Positions 34,131 through 46,518 are shown, counted from the first letter of the stretch. The stretch: 64,000 bases of DNA from Sequoia sempervirens (GCA_007258455.2 VDFB02193867.1:532137071-532201070); one strand, 5' to 3'. The notes: generated by a model from the letters alone, not told the origin. Translations and numbers: made by a program.

Positions 34131-35879
34131 AGCCAGCTAGCCAAGAACCTGCCATGTAACTATGTTGTCAAGAATTTTAACCTTTAGGGATGTATTCTTC
34201 TTAGCCCTTAAACAAAAAATGTTTTTAGCTACTGACTTCCTTACAATTTTCTTTGTTCTAACCATTCTGGTAAATGAAAATTCGAACATTAGCTATTGAT
34301 AATGTTTGAGAAACATATTATATAATGAGATTATAGATACATGTGTTGAACCCAATAGATGTGATAGGTCATATGTAACAATCTAACTCATACAACACAA
34401 AATTACTTTGGTTTTTAACTTTGAGTTAAATAAATAAATTTATTTAAAATTAAAGATGTAATTTTTTTTTCTAACATAATTTATTGCATATTTAATAATT
34501 AAAATAATAAAACATTTCAATCTAAAATAATATTACATTTTAACCTATAAAAAAATACATCTTAAATCATATTTATAAATTAAATTTTAGTTTCTAGGTC
34601 ATGTTTTCCATATCTAGATTAACCTTCTATTGCACAAGCCTCGTCATTGCTGCCTATAAGATGGAGAGAATTACCTAAGCAATTTTTCTCCAACCATAGA
34701 TTGACGGTCCCTCGCACACCTTCCAACTGGTACTGGCCTAGAGTATAGACTAAGGAATCCCTAGTATGCCATCTGAGTCTCTAGTGTTGTGTCCTACATA
34801 AAAAAACTTGGTCATACAACTATAGACTTCTCTAACAAAGTATGACACTATTGACTGGTTATGTAATTCTCAATCATAATGAATGAACTAGTGCAAGAAG
34901 AGAATTTTGCACTACTTTGGTCAAATTTTCAAAATATTTTAACCACTTCCTTAAAAAGTGGATTTGTATGTTCACCCACCTCTAACTCATATTAGAAACC
35001 TTTAATGACCTATAATTTAACTTAAATTGACCATTTGGCCAACTTGTTTGACTTTTCAAAAGATTCTCATCCATAACATGGTGAATTACTAAGTTAATAT
35101 ACAACTAGATTTGTTAAATAATTTTGACTTTGAACACCCATGTTATGTTCTCATAACATCTTGAGTCTTTTCAACTGCAACTTGTTCAAGTCCTTACTTG
35201 AATTGTGAGAGTAACTACTCTCCTATTTTTAAGAACCCTTATTTAATGATGATGACACAATGTCATCAACTTGACCCACTTGGTCTCTTTCTAATAATAT
35301 TGACAAAATATCAAATAAGTACAACCATATAATATTAGAATTATATAGAAGATTAATTCTTCAAAATAAAATTTCTGATTTTCAATGTTAAATTTTATGG
35401 TTATGTTCATAAAGAACACCATATTAAATTTGGTTATTTGCAGTATGGAATACTATCTAAATTTAAAGAAAGTATATCTAGGTTCAAATATTGAATTTTT
35501 ATCATTAAATTAGCTTATTATTCCATCTATACTTAGACCACTCAATTGAGAAAATATCTATCTAATCACATAATTTCTCAAGCATGTAATCAAAATTTCC
35601 CTTTATGTAGTCATGTAAGAATATCTATACATATATATGCACATATATATTCATGTTCTCTTTTTGCAATATGAAAAAATATAAATGCATATATAATTGG
35701 ATATAATGCTTATATCCTTCCATTTAATATTTAAGAGGATAATATTTCAACTCTATTGTCCCTAACAGAGTGAAAGTCGAACAATTTCTTTCCAAGTTTG
35801 AACTAGAGAATCAATCCACTAGTAGAGAAACAACAAAAAACTACAGAAAAAACTACTAAAAACTGCTTATAAATGACTG
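34131..35879. other. AT-rich DNA, no recognisable feature
   Basis: Frequent stops in all frames, no LTR ends, primer sites or pol motifs. Some short A/T homopolymers and TATATA runs near 35625-35690. Probably very old transposon-derived DNA. Confidence 0.6.
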
Positions 35880-36400
35880 AACATGGTCACGCAACCATTA
35901 GTATTTTATTGATAGTCATTTATAACATGACTAGATTGATGACTAAACCATTTTGTCCTTTATTGGTTGTTTTGGTCGATTGATTTGGTAGTATATTTAG
36001 TCGTTGATTTAAAGTCATTGATTGTTGTAATCTGGCCACTTATTTAGTCATTTTTTATTCACTGATATATTTAGTCATTGATTTAGTCATTGATTGCTAT
36101 AATCTGGTCACTTATTTAGTCATTTTTATTCACTGATTTATGTCCATTGGTAGTGTATTTAGTCATTAATTTTAATCATCATTTTGATCAATTTGGTAGT
36201 ATATTTAGTCATATTTATTCACTATTCACTGATTTCTATTAGTTGGTAGTATATTTGGTCATTTTTATTTCACAAGTAATATATTTAGTCATATTTATTC
36301 ACTGTTCATTGATCTATCAGTCAATAGTATATTTAGTCAATTTAATTATTAATTGACATCAATTAGTAGTATATTTAGTCATTTTAATTGACTGATATTT
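35880..36400. repeat. Degenerate TAGTCAT-rich tandem repeat
   Basis: The motif TATATTTAGTCAT or close variants recurs more than ten times, mixed with TTATTCACTGAT and ATTGATTGYTATAATCTGGYCACTT blocks. The spacing is irregular (about 30-70 bp), so this is an old, partly scrambled minisatellite. Confidence 0.75.
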
Positions 36401-37005
36401 GAGGATTTCAACATAAAACACATAAATACACATCAATCATCAATTGCACACAATAAGACAACCATTGAGAAGGAAAAAACAATGAACTTTATTAATAATT
36501 TAAGAAAATTGTTCTAGTTATAGCTTAGAAATAGAGTATTACAATTTTTATTTTTAGTCACAAGAATAAAAATCTGAGTTACAAAATTGCATAGAAATGA
36601 CTGCAAGAAAGAAAATTCTCCAAAAAAAATCTACAATGATGGAAACACATACTTGGATCCCTTCAATGTGAGCACATGCCCCTTTCATCTCTTAAAAATT
36701 CTATAATGTGGGCAATCTTCCTAGAGGAAGTTGTAACGTGTAGAATCCAAGGAGAGTGTTGATAATGTCCCATTTATGAAGCTCTCTCCTTCAATGTAGA
36801 TAACAATAACCCGACTAGAATCTTTCTTCCTTTATATACAACATGCCATGTGATATGAGCAATAGGGTTTTCTTTTTCCACCATGAATGAAGTTGTGCTT
36901 CAATACAACCAACAAAATTACTATCAATCTCAATTCAGAAAGAAGAAAAGCGCATTGTATATTGCAATTTTACAAAATTAAGTCCAAACACAACATAAAG
37001 ATAAA
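36401..37005. other. Non-coding, no recognisable feature
   Basis: AT-rich sequence without long frames or repeats that I could identify. Confidence 0.5.
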
Positions 37006-37359
37006 TCAATTAAAAAATTGTAGGAGACATATCACATCCACAAACATGGGAGAGCTTTGCAAAATTGGAGAAATTGGCTTGGAAAATGAAGGTAATAAGC
37101 TATTTCTAGATTCAAGACTTTTACTTAATGTTGTGGAAAAGAAGAAATAAGAATCATTTATCTGCCAACATAGTGACTTGGAAAATGAAGGCAATAGGGT
37201 ATTTCCAGATTCAAGAATTTTACTTAATGCTATGGAATAGAAGAAATAAGAATCATTTATCTGCGACCATAGTGAAATGTTAGAAATTGAATTTGGTTTG
37301 TTAAACATGGCCCTTGGTGCAACTATTAGAGTTGTTAAGAACCTTTGAGTATGTTCCAA
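37006..37359 (-). CDS. Hypothetical small ORF with 33-residue tandem repeat
   Basis: A 117-codon ATG-initiated minus-strand frame that stays open through a 99-bp tandem duplication, so the product contains two similar 33-residue units (QINDSYFF and LLPSFSKS/P in each). There is no signal peptide or known motif. An open frame across 99-bp units is helped by 99 being divisible by three. No promoter, intron or homologue is visible. I consider it more likely a chance ORF than a gene. Confidence 0.2.
   Translation of the reverse strand: MEHTQRFLTTLIVAPRAMFNKPNSISNISLWSQINDSYFFYSIALSKILESGNTLLPSFSKSLCWQINDSYFFFSTTLSKSLESRNSLLPSFSKPISPILQSSPMFVDVICLLQFFN
37078..37275. repeat. 99-bp tandem duplication (37078-37176, 37177-37275)
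   Basis: Both units begin CTTGGAAAATGAAGG and carry AGAAATAAGAATCATTTATCTGC at matching places. They differ at roughly ten positions by eye. Confidence 0.9.
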
Positions 37360-38390
37360 TTTTCACACTGCATCTAAATTATTCTCCAAGATTGTTGCAA
37401 GAGAAATTGTTCTACGAAATGTGAACCATTTCCATCATTTTAAACAAGGACAATGTTCTCGTGGAGAATATTAGTGATGCTAAATGAAACAATATGAAAA
37501 ATAGGCTTGCACTATAGTAATGTGCACTACATCAGATATCCATTAATAACAAAGGGACATCCATCAAAGCATAACAATAGGGATTTTTTTGTCATATGGG
37601 TATGTGCAGGATCATGATGGGCCAAAAAGTGGCAATATGATGGGTATGTGGCTGACAAAATTTTTTAACCCAAAATTGATGAAATGAAAAGGGTTTTTAA
37701 AGGATATTCTCAGCTTTCCACCAATATAAATTATGCTTTACTTTGAATTTAATAATAATTATTATTCATTTTCTATTTGAATTACGATTAAAGTCTTCAT
37801 TGATAGGCTGATTGAAAAACATCTATAGCTTTTAAAAGATATTACATTTTTTGAATCCAAAACATGCATCATATTATATGCATCACATAATATAGGATTA
37901 AAATAAGAAAAAATGAATTTCATGAAGTTTTGACCAAGTTAAGGTGGTCAGACATACGAGTTTTTTATATTTTTAAAAGTTGTAATAAAAAATTCATCAT
38001 TAATTATTTACTTGGAAAAAAATTCCAAAAGAATATGTATCACATTCGGACATGAGTCATCTACTTATATATAAAATATTATAAAAAAAATTATCATTTT
38101 ATTGTGGTTAGGGTGGTTAGACAGACACCTACTTCTTATTTTTTCCCTAAAATTTAAGTACTACTACATTGAAATTTCAAATTTTCACCGAATAGATTTA
38201 AAAAATAAAAAAATAAACATAGTAGATTAGAAACTATATTAAATTTTCTACAGATTCTATTCTTACACATTTTTGAAATAATATAGATAAATTATTCAAA
38301 TTTTTACATCAAGTTGCCTAACTCTGATTTTTCTAATTTTTTTACCACTTAAGGGCTTATTTTTTCCATGATCATCCTACACATACCCAT
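37360..38390. other. AT-rich DNA, no recognisable feature
   Basis: No open frame of note, LTR end or repeat. Several A/T homopolymers. Confidence 0.5.
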
Positions 38391-38394
38391 ATGT

Positions 38395-38720
38395 TGTAGT
38401 TACAAGTTCCCTACTAGACATGCATGAAAATGTGGAAGCATAGACAAGGCAAGCAAACTCTTTCAAAAAATGCCTTAAAGAAATGTGATATCATGGAATG
38501 TCATGATTGAAGGATATGTTCAAAATGGTTTTTTTGAAAAGTCCTTAGAAAATTTTAAGAAAATGAAACCAATGGGTGTAAAACCCAACTCCTCAACCTT
38601 TGAAAGCATCCTTCCTGCCTATGTGTGAATTGGAGCTTTGGATGAGGATATGAACATCCATCAAAAGCATATTTGGAAGTGGTTTTATATCAGATATTGT
38701 AGTTGCAAGTTGCACTTCAG
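38395..38720 (+). pseudogene. PPR protein gene fragment (PLS type)
   Basis: Translation gives VVVTSSLLDMH, then after a one-base shift KCGSIDKASKLFQKMP, RNVISWNVMIEGYVQNGFFEK, and GVKPNSSTFESILP, followed by IHQKHI and (after another one-base shift) GSGFISDIVVAS. This is about three helical repeats of a plant pentatricopeptide protein of the PLS class, which act as organelle RNA-binding editing or processing factors. TAA and TGA stops interrupt it. No DYW or E domain is present. It is a host-gene fragment with no intact copy nearby, probably moved by a transposon. The inverted repeat that follows reuses its last part. Confidence 0.85.
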
Positions 38721-39010
38721 ATCACCAAATCCTTCACAAAACCTTCTACACAACCAATGCAACACCGCACAACTATTTTTTGGTTTTCATGGTGATGCAG
38801 GGAGATTTCACGAGTACAACACCACACAACTATTTTTGGGCCTTCATGGTGTTGCGAGGAGCTTTCCTCGCAACACCACAAAGGCCCAACAATAGTTATG
38901 TGGTGTTGTGGTGGTTGTGAAAAAGGTTTTTTGAAGGATTTGGCAATTCAAAGTGGAACTTGCAACTACAATATCTGATAAACATCCACTTCCAAATATA
39001 CTTATGCCTT
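38664..39010. repeat. Long inverted repeat (foldback) containing PPR sequence
   Basis: The left arm (from 38664) and the right arm (to about 39010) are imperfect reverse complements: AAGCATATTTGGAAGTGG on the left pairs with CCACTTCCAAATATACTT on the right. Both arms contain the PPR block encoding GSGxxSDIVVAS. The centre is a perfect hairpin, GGTGTTGCGAGGA (38848-38860), GCTT loop, and TCCTCGCAACACC (38865-38877). The left arm has an extra copy of a 59-bp unit (38758-38816 and 38817-38875) that the right arm has once. A transcript through it would fold into a long hairpin. Confidence 0.9.
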
Positions 39011-40690
39011 AATGAGAAATAATCACTCATATAACCAGTTAGTTGGAAGAAAAATTGGAGATAGCATGAGTGCTCAATTAGCAATAACAATATTGGAAGC
39101 ACCTTCCTTGAATGTTGGTTCTACATTTTATGTTGTAAGAAGTTGGATTCTATGGATATCAAGTCTCAAAATTCTACTCTCAAACGATGCCTTGTAACAT
39201 TGAAAGTGCAACATCACATTACACATTCAAGTAGAGCAGATAACAATTTATTCCATTAGAAAATGAGGGGAGCCTTCTCATCATTGGATAAGCTATTGTA
39301 AAGAGCCCACAATACTAATACAAGCTCTTGAGGAGTGACCTAGGAAGAATGAGAGCAAGGCTTCCTACCTTTCAAGGTTCTTTCTATGTGAATATTATCA
39401 TAAATGTGTATTTTATAACTATGACAAAAATGATGTGTATATAATCATAAAGATGCCAATATGTATTTTGAAGCAACTTATGGTATTTTTCATAGGTGTA
39501 GAAATTCTTTGTAAGGATTAGTTTTGGGTGGGCACAAACATTTCATGACATACCTTCTTTCTAATTGTGGAAAACCATTAGAAAGACACATTTGGGCTAC
39601 AAAATATAGCCTGGAACATATACTCTTAGTCATTGCTTCTCTGGGTGGTATGGAATTAGGTGGATACCATGGAATAGAGTATATTATATGCTATCTTATG
39701 TACCAGGGAAACTTGTGTCAAGATCTAAAAAGATAAATGATTATTTTATTGTCAAAACATTATACCTTCCATTCTCAGTGTATCTATTGTCATACCTCTC
39801 ACTAACACTATTATTTTATTGACACTGTTATCCTACTGCCTCTACAAAAGAGCTCCATTTAAAGGCATCATGAATACATATTATGCACAACAAAACTCTA
39901 CAAGTGAAACAAGACATTTTCAAGACAAAATATGAATTCATTGAAACATTATTGTCTAAGCAACATAATATCTTCAAATGAAGAAGCATTGTAACTATGA
40001 CTAAGAAAACACTATGTAGGAATTGTTAGCACTGAGAAATGAAGAAGATAACACATTGAATTAGGTGTCTGAGATCACTAAAAGAATATCATCGTTAGAG
40101 AGTTGCAAATTATGAATTGTCCTCTATCCTATAGGACTAAGAAATGAGGAACACTGTCAAACAATGATTGAATCATAACAAACAGTCCAAAAATAATGAA
40201 AGTTACTATCAAATGGTGACAAAGATCTATCCTCTAAGTCATTTCCACATATGGTGGTCGAGAACACAGTCAGTAAGAAGAAAAAGAGCACTGGATCATA
40301 ACATTGTAAAGTGCTCATGAGTTATGCAATGAAATTCATTGTTCTTGTGATCACAAAGGAGATCAAGACAATAACCAACATACTGATGTGCACAATGAAT
40401 GTTCATGTAGTGCAAAATTCCATACAAAGCAATTACCACAACATATTTTGAGGTGAATTGCACCTGCTATTTTATGTTGATATGGATATGTTCTAACCTA
40501 TAGTTAATTGTTGTAGCATAAAAAATACGCTAAATAGTTGTTCATATACAACTATTTCAAATTCAAAATTGCTATACCTTATTCTAGGAGAAAATCATAG
40601 GGGGGGTCTATACATAAGACACCATTATTTCAAATTCAAAATTGTTGGCTCTTTCACAATTTTTTGCTTCATTTATTTGATCTAAGATAG
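39011..40690. other. Non-coding, no recognisable feature
   Basis: Short open stretches only (39524-39736 is the longest on the plus strand) with translations I do not recognise. No LTR ends or RNA genes seen. Confidence 0.5.
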
Positions 40691-40694
40691 CCTA

Positions 40695-40994
40695 CTATAT
40701 AGAAGATGCTCTCAAAGTCATAGTAAAATCCTTTATTCTAGGAAGACTGTTCAAAATTTTCCCATCATAACAATGAACAAAAGCATCAGTCATTAACCTG
40801 AACTTTGCAAGAGTTTCATCAAATTCTACTTTTCCACTCTCTTTTTCTTTTTGAATTTTATTCCCAATTTCATCCATGAAGAACTTCCTTAGCCTATGGA
40901 TCCTATTGTTAGCCATAACTTTACTAGGTATTGAGGATAGCTTTGAGTTTTTACCCAAGTAGCAATTGACAAAATTCAACCTTACCAGATACAA
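40695..40994 (-). CDS. Hypothetical 99-codon ORF
   Basis: An ATG-initiated minus-strand frame with protein-like composition, including a lysine/glutamate-rich helix (NKIQKEKESGKVEFDETL). I do not recognise it. It ends at about 40695 with no motif. It could be an exon remnant of a host gene or a transposon protein; coding status is uncertain. Confidence 0.25.
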   Translation of the reverse strand: MYLVRLNFVNCYLGKNSKLSSIPSKVMANNRIHRLRKFFMDEIGNKIQKEKESGKVEFDETLAKFRLMTDAFVHCYDGKILNSLPRIKDFTMTLRASSI

Positions 40995-41118
40995 TGTGTT
41001 GAAAAGCTCTTTGAAGTTATTCTAGAAAAGAGTTCTTGAGAATATTATGCATAGTTTTGAATTAACCTTTTTACATGAATTTCATATATTTGATTGGCTA
41101 TTTCAAGCTTGATGACCT

Positions 41119-43290
41119 TGTAAGGAAATGTAGGGAGCACATCTAATGAAAACTCCAAATAGTAGTGCCTTTAGTAACTTTAATTTTGAGTAGATTACCT
41201 CAAAGACACAAACACCTATGTCCAAAAGTGGAAACAGACACAGTTCATTTCCCACATTGATCCTTCTAAGAGAAACACATGTAAATTCAACAACATGCAT
41301 TATCAGATTCTCTAATAGAATCAATACATACATGAAAGATGAGACAAAAGCAGAACAAAAATATTTTACGTGGGGAAAACCCTTTCGGGTAAAAAACTCC
41401 ACTCTCCAAAGTTTGAGCCATTGTATTATTCAACAACAAAAAGTCACAATACAATTTCGAGCTCTTAGCCTTTCAGAGATTACATCTTGTTCATTCTAGA
41501 TACAACTAGTAGCAAACTCTCCCAGAGAGATCATCCATGGCATTCATGATCAAGAGAGATTCCAGCACAACTCTACCTCTCTCTTCCTCTGCTTCAACCT
41601 CATGGCCTTGGCCTTTCGGCCAGCCACTCAACCCTCACTATCTCTCTCTACCTCTCAGCTCTTCAACTCCTTAGCTTATCAGCTCTTTGGTTTCAGAACG
41701 TCCAATGCATACTATAAACATTCATTCTCTGCAGGCTCTATGAAATCGTTCTTTTCCAACTATTGGATCAGATCTTACAAATCATCCAGCCCAACATCAT
41801 TAGATGTTTCCACTTCCTTGTGTTTTAGTTTTCCAACTTCCACACAGAAACGGTTTAGCAAACGGTTCACATCCTACTTTCTCTGATTGGTCCAAATCAC
41901 ACCACGTCGAAAAGTCTTCATTTGGTCAAAAGGCGTTAACCTATGTTGGCATGTCAGGGAGACACTAACCATGTCTCCCCAATGCCAACATAGCTAGTAT
42001 TTGATATTGCCAAGAGTTATCCCTATCGGCAAGAGGTTACATCGAGTCTAGAGAGCTATCGCTCAGACTTCACCATGTCACCAAGACCTCACACCGAAGA
42101 TCACAAGTTACATCGACATCAGTATTCTCATCGGCGAGACAATTGCCATTCAATGAGACATCATACTGATGTTCAAAAGTTCATTCTGAAGTGTAGTCGA
42201 CAAGACTAACATTTTTCACCAAGACATCATATCAAGCTTTCAAGTCGTATCGAACACCGAGCAGTTGCCAAGAGTCATACCGACATCAGGATTCCCATCA
42301 GCAAGACAAACACTCTTCAACAAGACTTCATAACGAGCTCTTCATGTTATACCGAAAAATCCCAGTCAACAAGACATATCGCTTTTGCTGAGACATTACT
42401 CTGAAGTCTTCAAGTCATACTGAGTCGACAAGACTTTCCATATTTGGTAAGACAACATACTGAAACACATGTGTTACACCGAAGTCTCCTGTCGGCCAGA
42501 CTTACCATTGTCACCAAGAGGTTACACTGAGCCTCTTATGTTACATCGAAGTCACACAGCCATCGGCGAGACCAACACCTATCACCAAGACTTCATGATG
42601 AAGTCTCCAGGTTATCTCAATCCCACCTTTCACCAGGAGTCATGCCGAACACATCCCACACCGTCAGTGAGACAAATGCTTGTCGCCAAGACTTCATAGT
42701 GAAGCCTTCAAGTCATACCAATGTGTTCCACTGTTGGTGAGAGAATCAACCTTTGGCAAGACTTTTTATCAAGGTTTCCATGTTATCTCGAACACTGTTT
42801 TCCAAGAGTCACACCGAACCAATGACCTCATGTGTTGTCGACGAGACTTCCAATATTCGATGAGACATCATATCAAAACAAGCCTTTTGGCCAAGTCTCC
42901 CTGATATCCAATAGACACCAACCTGTCGGCCAAACATCTCCCAGTCGCCAAAAGATCTTCCCGAATCTTCAAGTCACCCTGATGACTACAATCGGTGAGA
43001 CATCTCCCTGTCACTAGGACCACATACCGACACACTTGAGTTACCCTGACATATGCTAGGCACCTGATAACAAACCCTTCTGTCGTTGAGACATTCCATA
43101 TCAGTAAGAGATCTCACTGAGTCTCCATGTCATAACGATAGGTCCATTTGGCAAGACTTAAACAAAGTCTCAGTGACCAGTGCAAACCATAGGGTTCCAA
43201 AGCTGCCAGTTGGCCAGACAAAAGTAATGTCACACCAAATTTTCTTTTCCAGGGGTTACAACATGTGAGATTGAGGCACATATTTCAACA
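41119..43290 (-). repeat. 3' LTR of the copia-like non-coding element
   Basis: 2172 bp, TGTTGAAATATG to CCTTACA on the minus strand. About 42020-43220 is packed with a degenerate motif related to (T)CGGCAAGAC, alternating with ACACCGAA and TTCAAGTCAT blocks, spaced about 60-110 bp. Open frames here (41602-41886, 42469-42699 and others) are not coding. Confidence 0.85.
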
Positions 43291-43302
43291 ATATCCCACT
43301 TG
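43291..43302 (-). other. Polypurine tract
   Basis: CAAGTGGGATAT on the minus strand directly before the LTR start TGTTGAAATATG; close to the AAGTGGGAGATTGTTG seen at many copia 3' ends. Confidence 0.8.
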
Positions 43303-46300
43303 ACGAACATCACACAGGCACCTCCAAAGCAATCAAGAACTAAGATCATACTAGCTCCATCAGTCCAAACCCTGCAATACTCAAGACACCCAATCAACAT
43401 GATTCAACAGATAAGAGTCCACCAGACAATCTATAACAAAGACCAAGCATTCAATTGCAATTCACTGACCAACAAAGCAACCAATCATAGCCTTCCAAGA
43501 AACCACATAGATCCCAAACATGCTGTCATGCTCCATCAAGAATTCTACTCCAACATCCAAGATGTTCACCTTTAGGCAACAATCCTGTCATCTTCCAACA
43601 TGCCACCTGTGAAAGAAGGATACAATGCCAAGGTGTATAAGCACCATTCCAATGAACACAAGCAAAAGATCCTAGTGATATCACCAACAAGATACTGCTA
43701 CCACTTCATTGTGCTCAAATGCTATACAGAAGCAATATCAACTTCAAAGCTTCAAACAGAACACAAACCATGAAGTCATCCTCTAGAAACAAGATAAATA
43801 ACACCAATTAGTACAACAATCAGAATGACTACATCAATCTAATTGATAAACCCACACAATTAAAAATAGCACCCACAGCTCCTACTATTCCATTCGATCA
43901 CACATACCTCAATAGGTATCACCATTAGTAAACTTCTACCAATCCAAAACCAACTCATCAACAACAAATACAAGCTCCAAGTGTTAACCAGTTGAAGACG
44001 ACAAGACACATACAAGAACTCCCACTTCCTGAGTAATCCAAATCTAAAAGATCAAAAGGCATCACAAGTCTACCAATACCAGCACATAGAAAATGTAACC
44101 CTATAGTACCAAGGAAAAATCCACAATGATATGCACAACCTGCAACAACCTACCACAAGAAACATTTCTCTCACCACAAACCTTCACGGCCACAGAGAGA
44201 AACTCTACACACCATCTTCCTGTAGAACATCCTCCTACATACACTTCTAATAGCCAGCTGTGACAATAATTATCTTCTTCACATCCCAAAAGAAAAAGCT
44301 TAACAACATCTATTCGTTCAATCACCAAGATCAAACCAATTTAACAAACAACATGGATGTAAGCATCTCTAAGAAGATCAAGCTAGTTCATTCCCCATTT
44401 CAGGAAATCAGGCCATATAACATCTCCAACCAATTCTCATTAGCAACAAGGAGATAAAAAAAATTGTACAACTTCCACTATGAATCCTTCAGAACTGCTA
44501 GACTACAATTCAAGATCCATATCATGAATGTAAACATAAAACACATTTGAAAGATATAAAGGGCCAAATACCTCTCAGATAAACTGTCGAGCAAACCAAG
44601 AGTGGGAATGAGAATACTCCTTCAAGATATACAAGTCATCATGACTAATCCAATAGCAATCTCCTCATAGGTCTCTTATTGAACTCACGTTCAACTAAGG
44701 TGTAGGCTTCTCAGACTTTCTGCTGAAAAACTTTAACAAGAGTAACAAGTAGCAACACTTCTCTCATAAGAGAAAAATAGCCTCACCTTATTCTTCATGT
44801 ATCCATGGGTACTACAAACCGATCATCTCATGCTAAACTTCAACTGCATTACTGCACTATCATGAAGTATCAAGCAAGTAATCAAAGCACTCAATACACA
44901 AAGAATTACGAGATCACTGTCAAAGCTCCAATCAGGAACTTATCATGACATCATGATCTACACATTCCCATAGGATATACCATCCTCCAAGTGATTTCAC
45001 CATTCTATCAAGTACAATGCACAATGCCAAAACTCTAGTGCACAAACAATAGTATAGCATGACATAAAGCAAATAGACTTTAAAAACATCACCTGTCAAG
45101 CACCACCAACACCTTAGCCAAAGACTCCAAGCATCCTCCATGGTTCCAAGATGTTGTACACCTTCAAATAATGTTCATGCAAATGCAAAATAACCATTCT
45201 GTAGCAACAAGATCCCAAGAAACATCTGCAACACTAAAGAAGACCATTCACCACCATGTGATGAACTCACAGACATTACTAGAGCTCCCACTAAAACATC
45301 ACACCCGAGCTCTCCAAGCATCATGAACACCTACTACAGGTTCCCATAACCGACTATTCAGGAACTCAATAGTATCCATCCTCTCATCTCAAAGCACCAC
45401 ACCAAAGCACAAGTGACCACAGACAAGGCCAGCTAACAAGTTTGTTCCAACAATGAATCAACCTCGTGGATATAGACAGTCCACTTCCAAGTTGTCTCAT
45501 AGCAAACATGTAGGTAAAGACAACCCACAACATCGCACAACCCATAGATCCATTCAACAGAAATGTGCAAACCCATCATCACATTGGAAATGAAAAATTG
45601 AGATTTCAAAGAGAATAACCACGTAGACAACATGAATCAAACACTAGATCAAGCTCATATCTGATTCGCCAATCATGTCCACAACGAGCACCATAGTCTA
45701 GAAACCCACAAGGACTACCGCAAGAATGCTGAGTGATAAACCATGTACCAATACTCCTATGCAGAGAAGAAATCATACCTTCTCAAGCCATGCACCAAGC
45801 ATGCATGCAGACTTGCAACTATCTCATCTAGCAACACCCCAAAAGTCCAGTGACTAGACAATAGCTTAACATCAACTCCACATGACCACAAGTTTTGCTT
45901 AACAGTGTAAAACTTGCAAAACCAAAGAGCCATGCAAGTACAAAACATCCTAAGAAGGAGAACAATAGTTCAGGAGAATCCAAGCCCCTTTCAGACCAAC
46001 TCTAGAACCACCAACATGTACATGCATTCGAGAAAGAGAGAAAGGTTATTTCAGAAGCTTGGAAATCATCTAATGATTAAATCCATAGCCTTTTAGTATC
46101 TGAGGTTAATAGGAAATAGTTCCTTCCAACACCAAGAACCACCACCTAGCATAAGCACTCTCTTCCATGACTGAGAAATAACCCAGGCTTCTCCATATCA
46201 TCCAGGAGCATGACACACAGACGCCCAATATGAAAGCTTTACTTCTAATCAACCACAGAGCCAAGAAATCCACCTCATACTCCAAGGTTATACCTCTACC

Positions 46301-46503
46301 AGCCAGGAGACATAGATCAAAACATGACCAACTCCTTTTTTTTCCATCTTGACCATCCTTGAAGCTGCATGATGTCTCATAGTACCACAAGGCTTCCACT
46401 TATCAAAGGATCAATACATCATTCTATTCCTCCAGATTTCTTCCAGCCCATCAAGCTAAGAAATCTTCATAGGAGAAATATCCAGAACCAACAACCAGAA
46501 GAA
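43303..46503 (-). other. Element interior, no gag or pol found
   Basis: 3.2 kb with marked strand asymmetry: the plus strand is rich in A and C, the minus strand in G and T. Minus-strand frames of 60-100 codons (44334-44101, 45141-44932, 45633-45433, 45948-45757, 46399-46106) are rich in Cys, Trp, Leu and Val, the expected result of GT-rich sequence. They show no zinc knuckle, RT or integrase motif. I regard the interior as non-coding. Confidence 0.6.
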
Positions 46504-46504
46504 G

Positions 46505-46516
46505 GCTCTGATACCA
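46505..46516 (-). other. Primer-binding site, initiator tRNA-Met
   Basis: TGGTATCAGAGC on the minus strand, a perfect match, two bases from the 5' LTR at 46519. Confidence 0.95.
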
Positions 46517-46518
46517 CT

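Noticed and set aside
42000..43240. CRISPR-like array of repeated short motifs
   Set aside because: Motifs are degenerate and irregularly spaced, lie within an LTR that occurs twice, and the DNA is plant nuclear.
41602..43575. Series of plus-strand ORFs of 60-95 codons
   Set aside because: They lie in a non-coding LTR; amino-acid content follows the repeat motifs, and the equivalent frames in the second LTR copy are broken differently.
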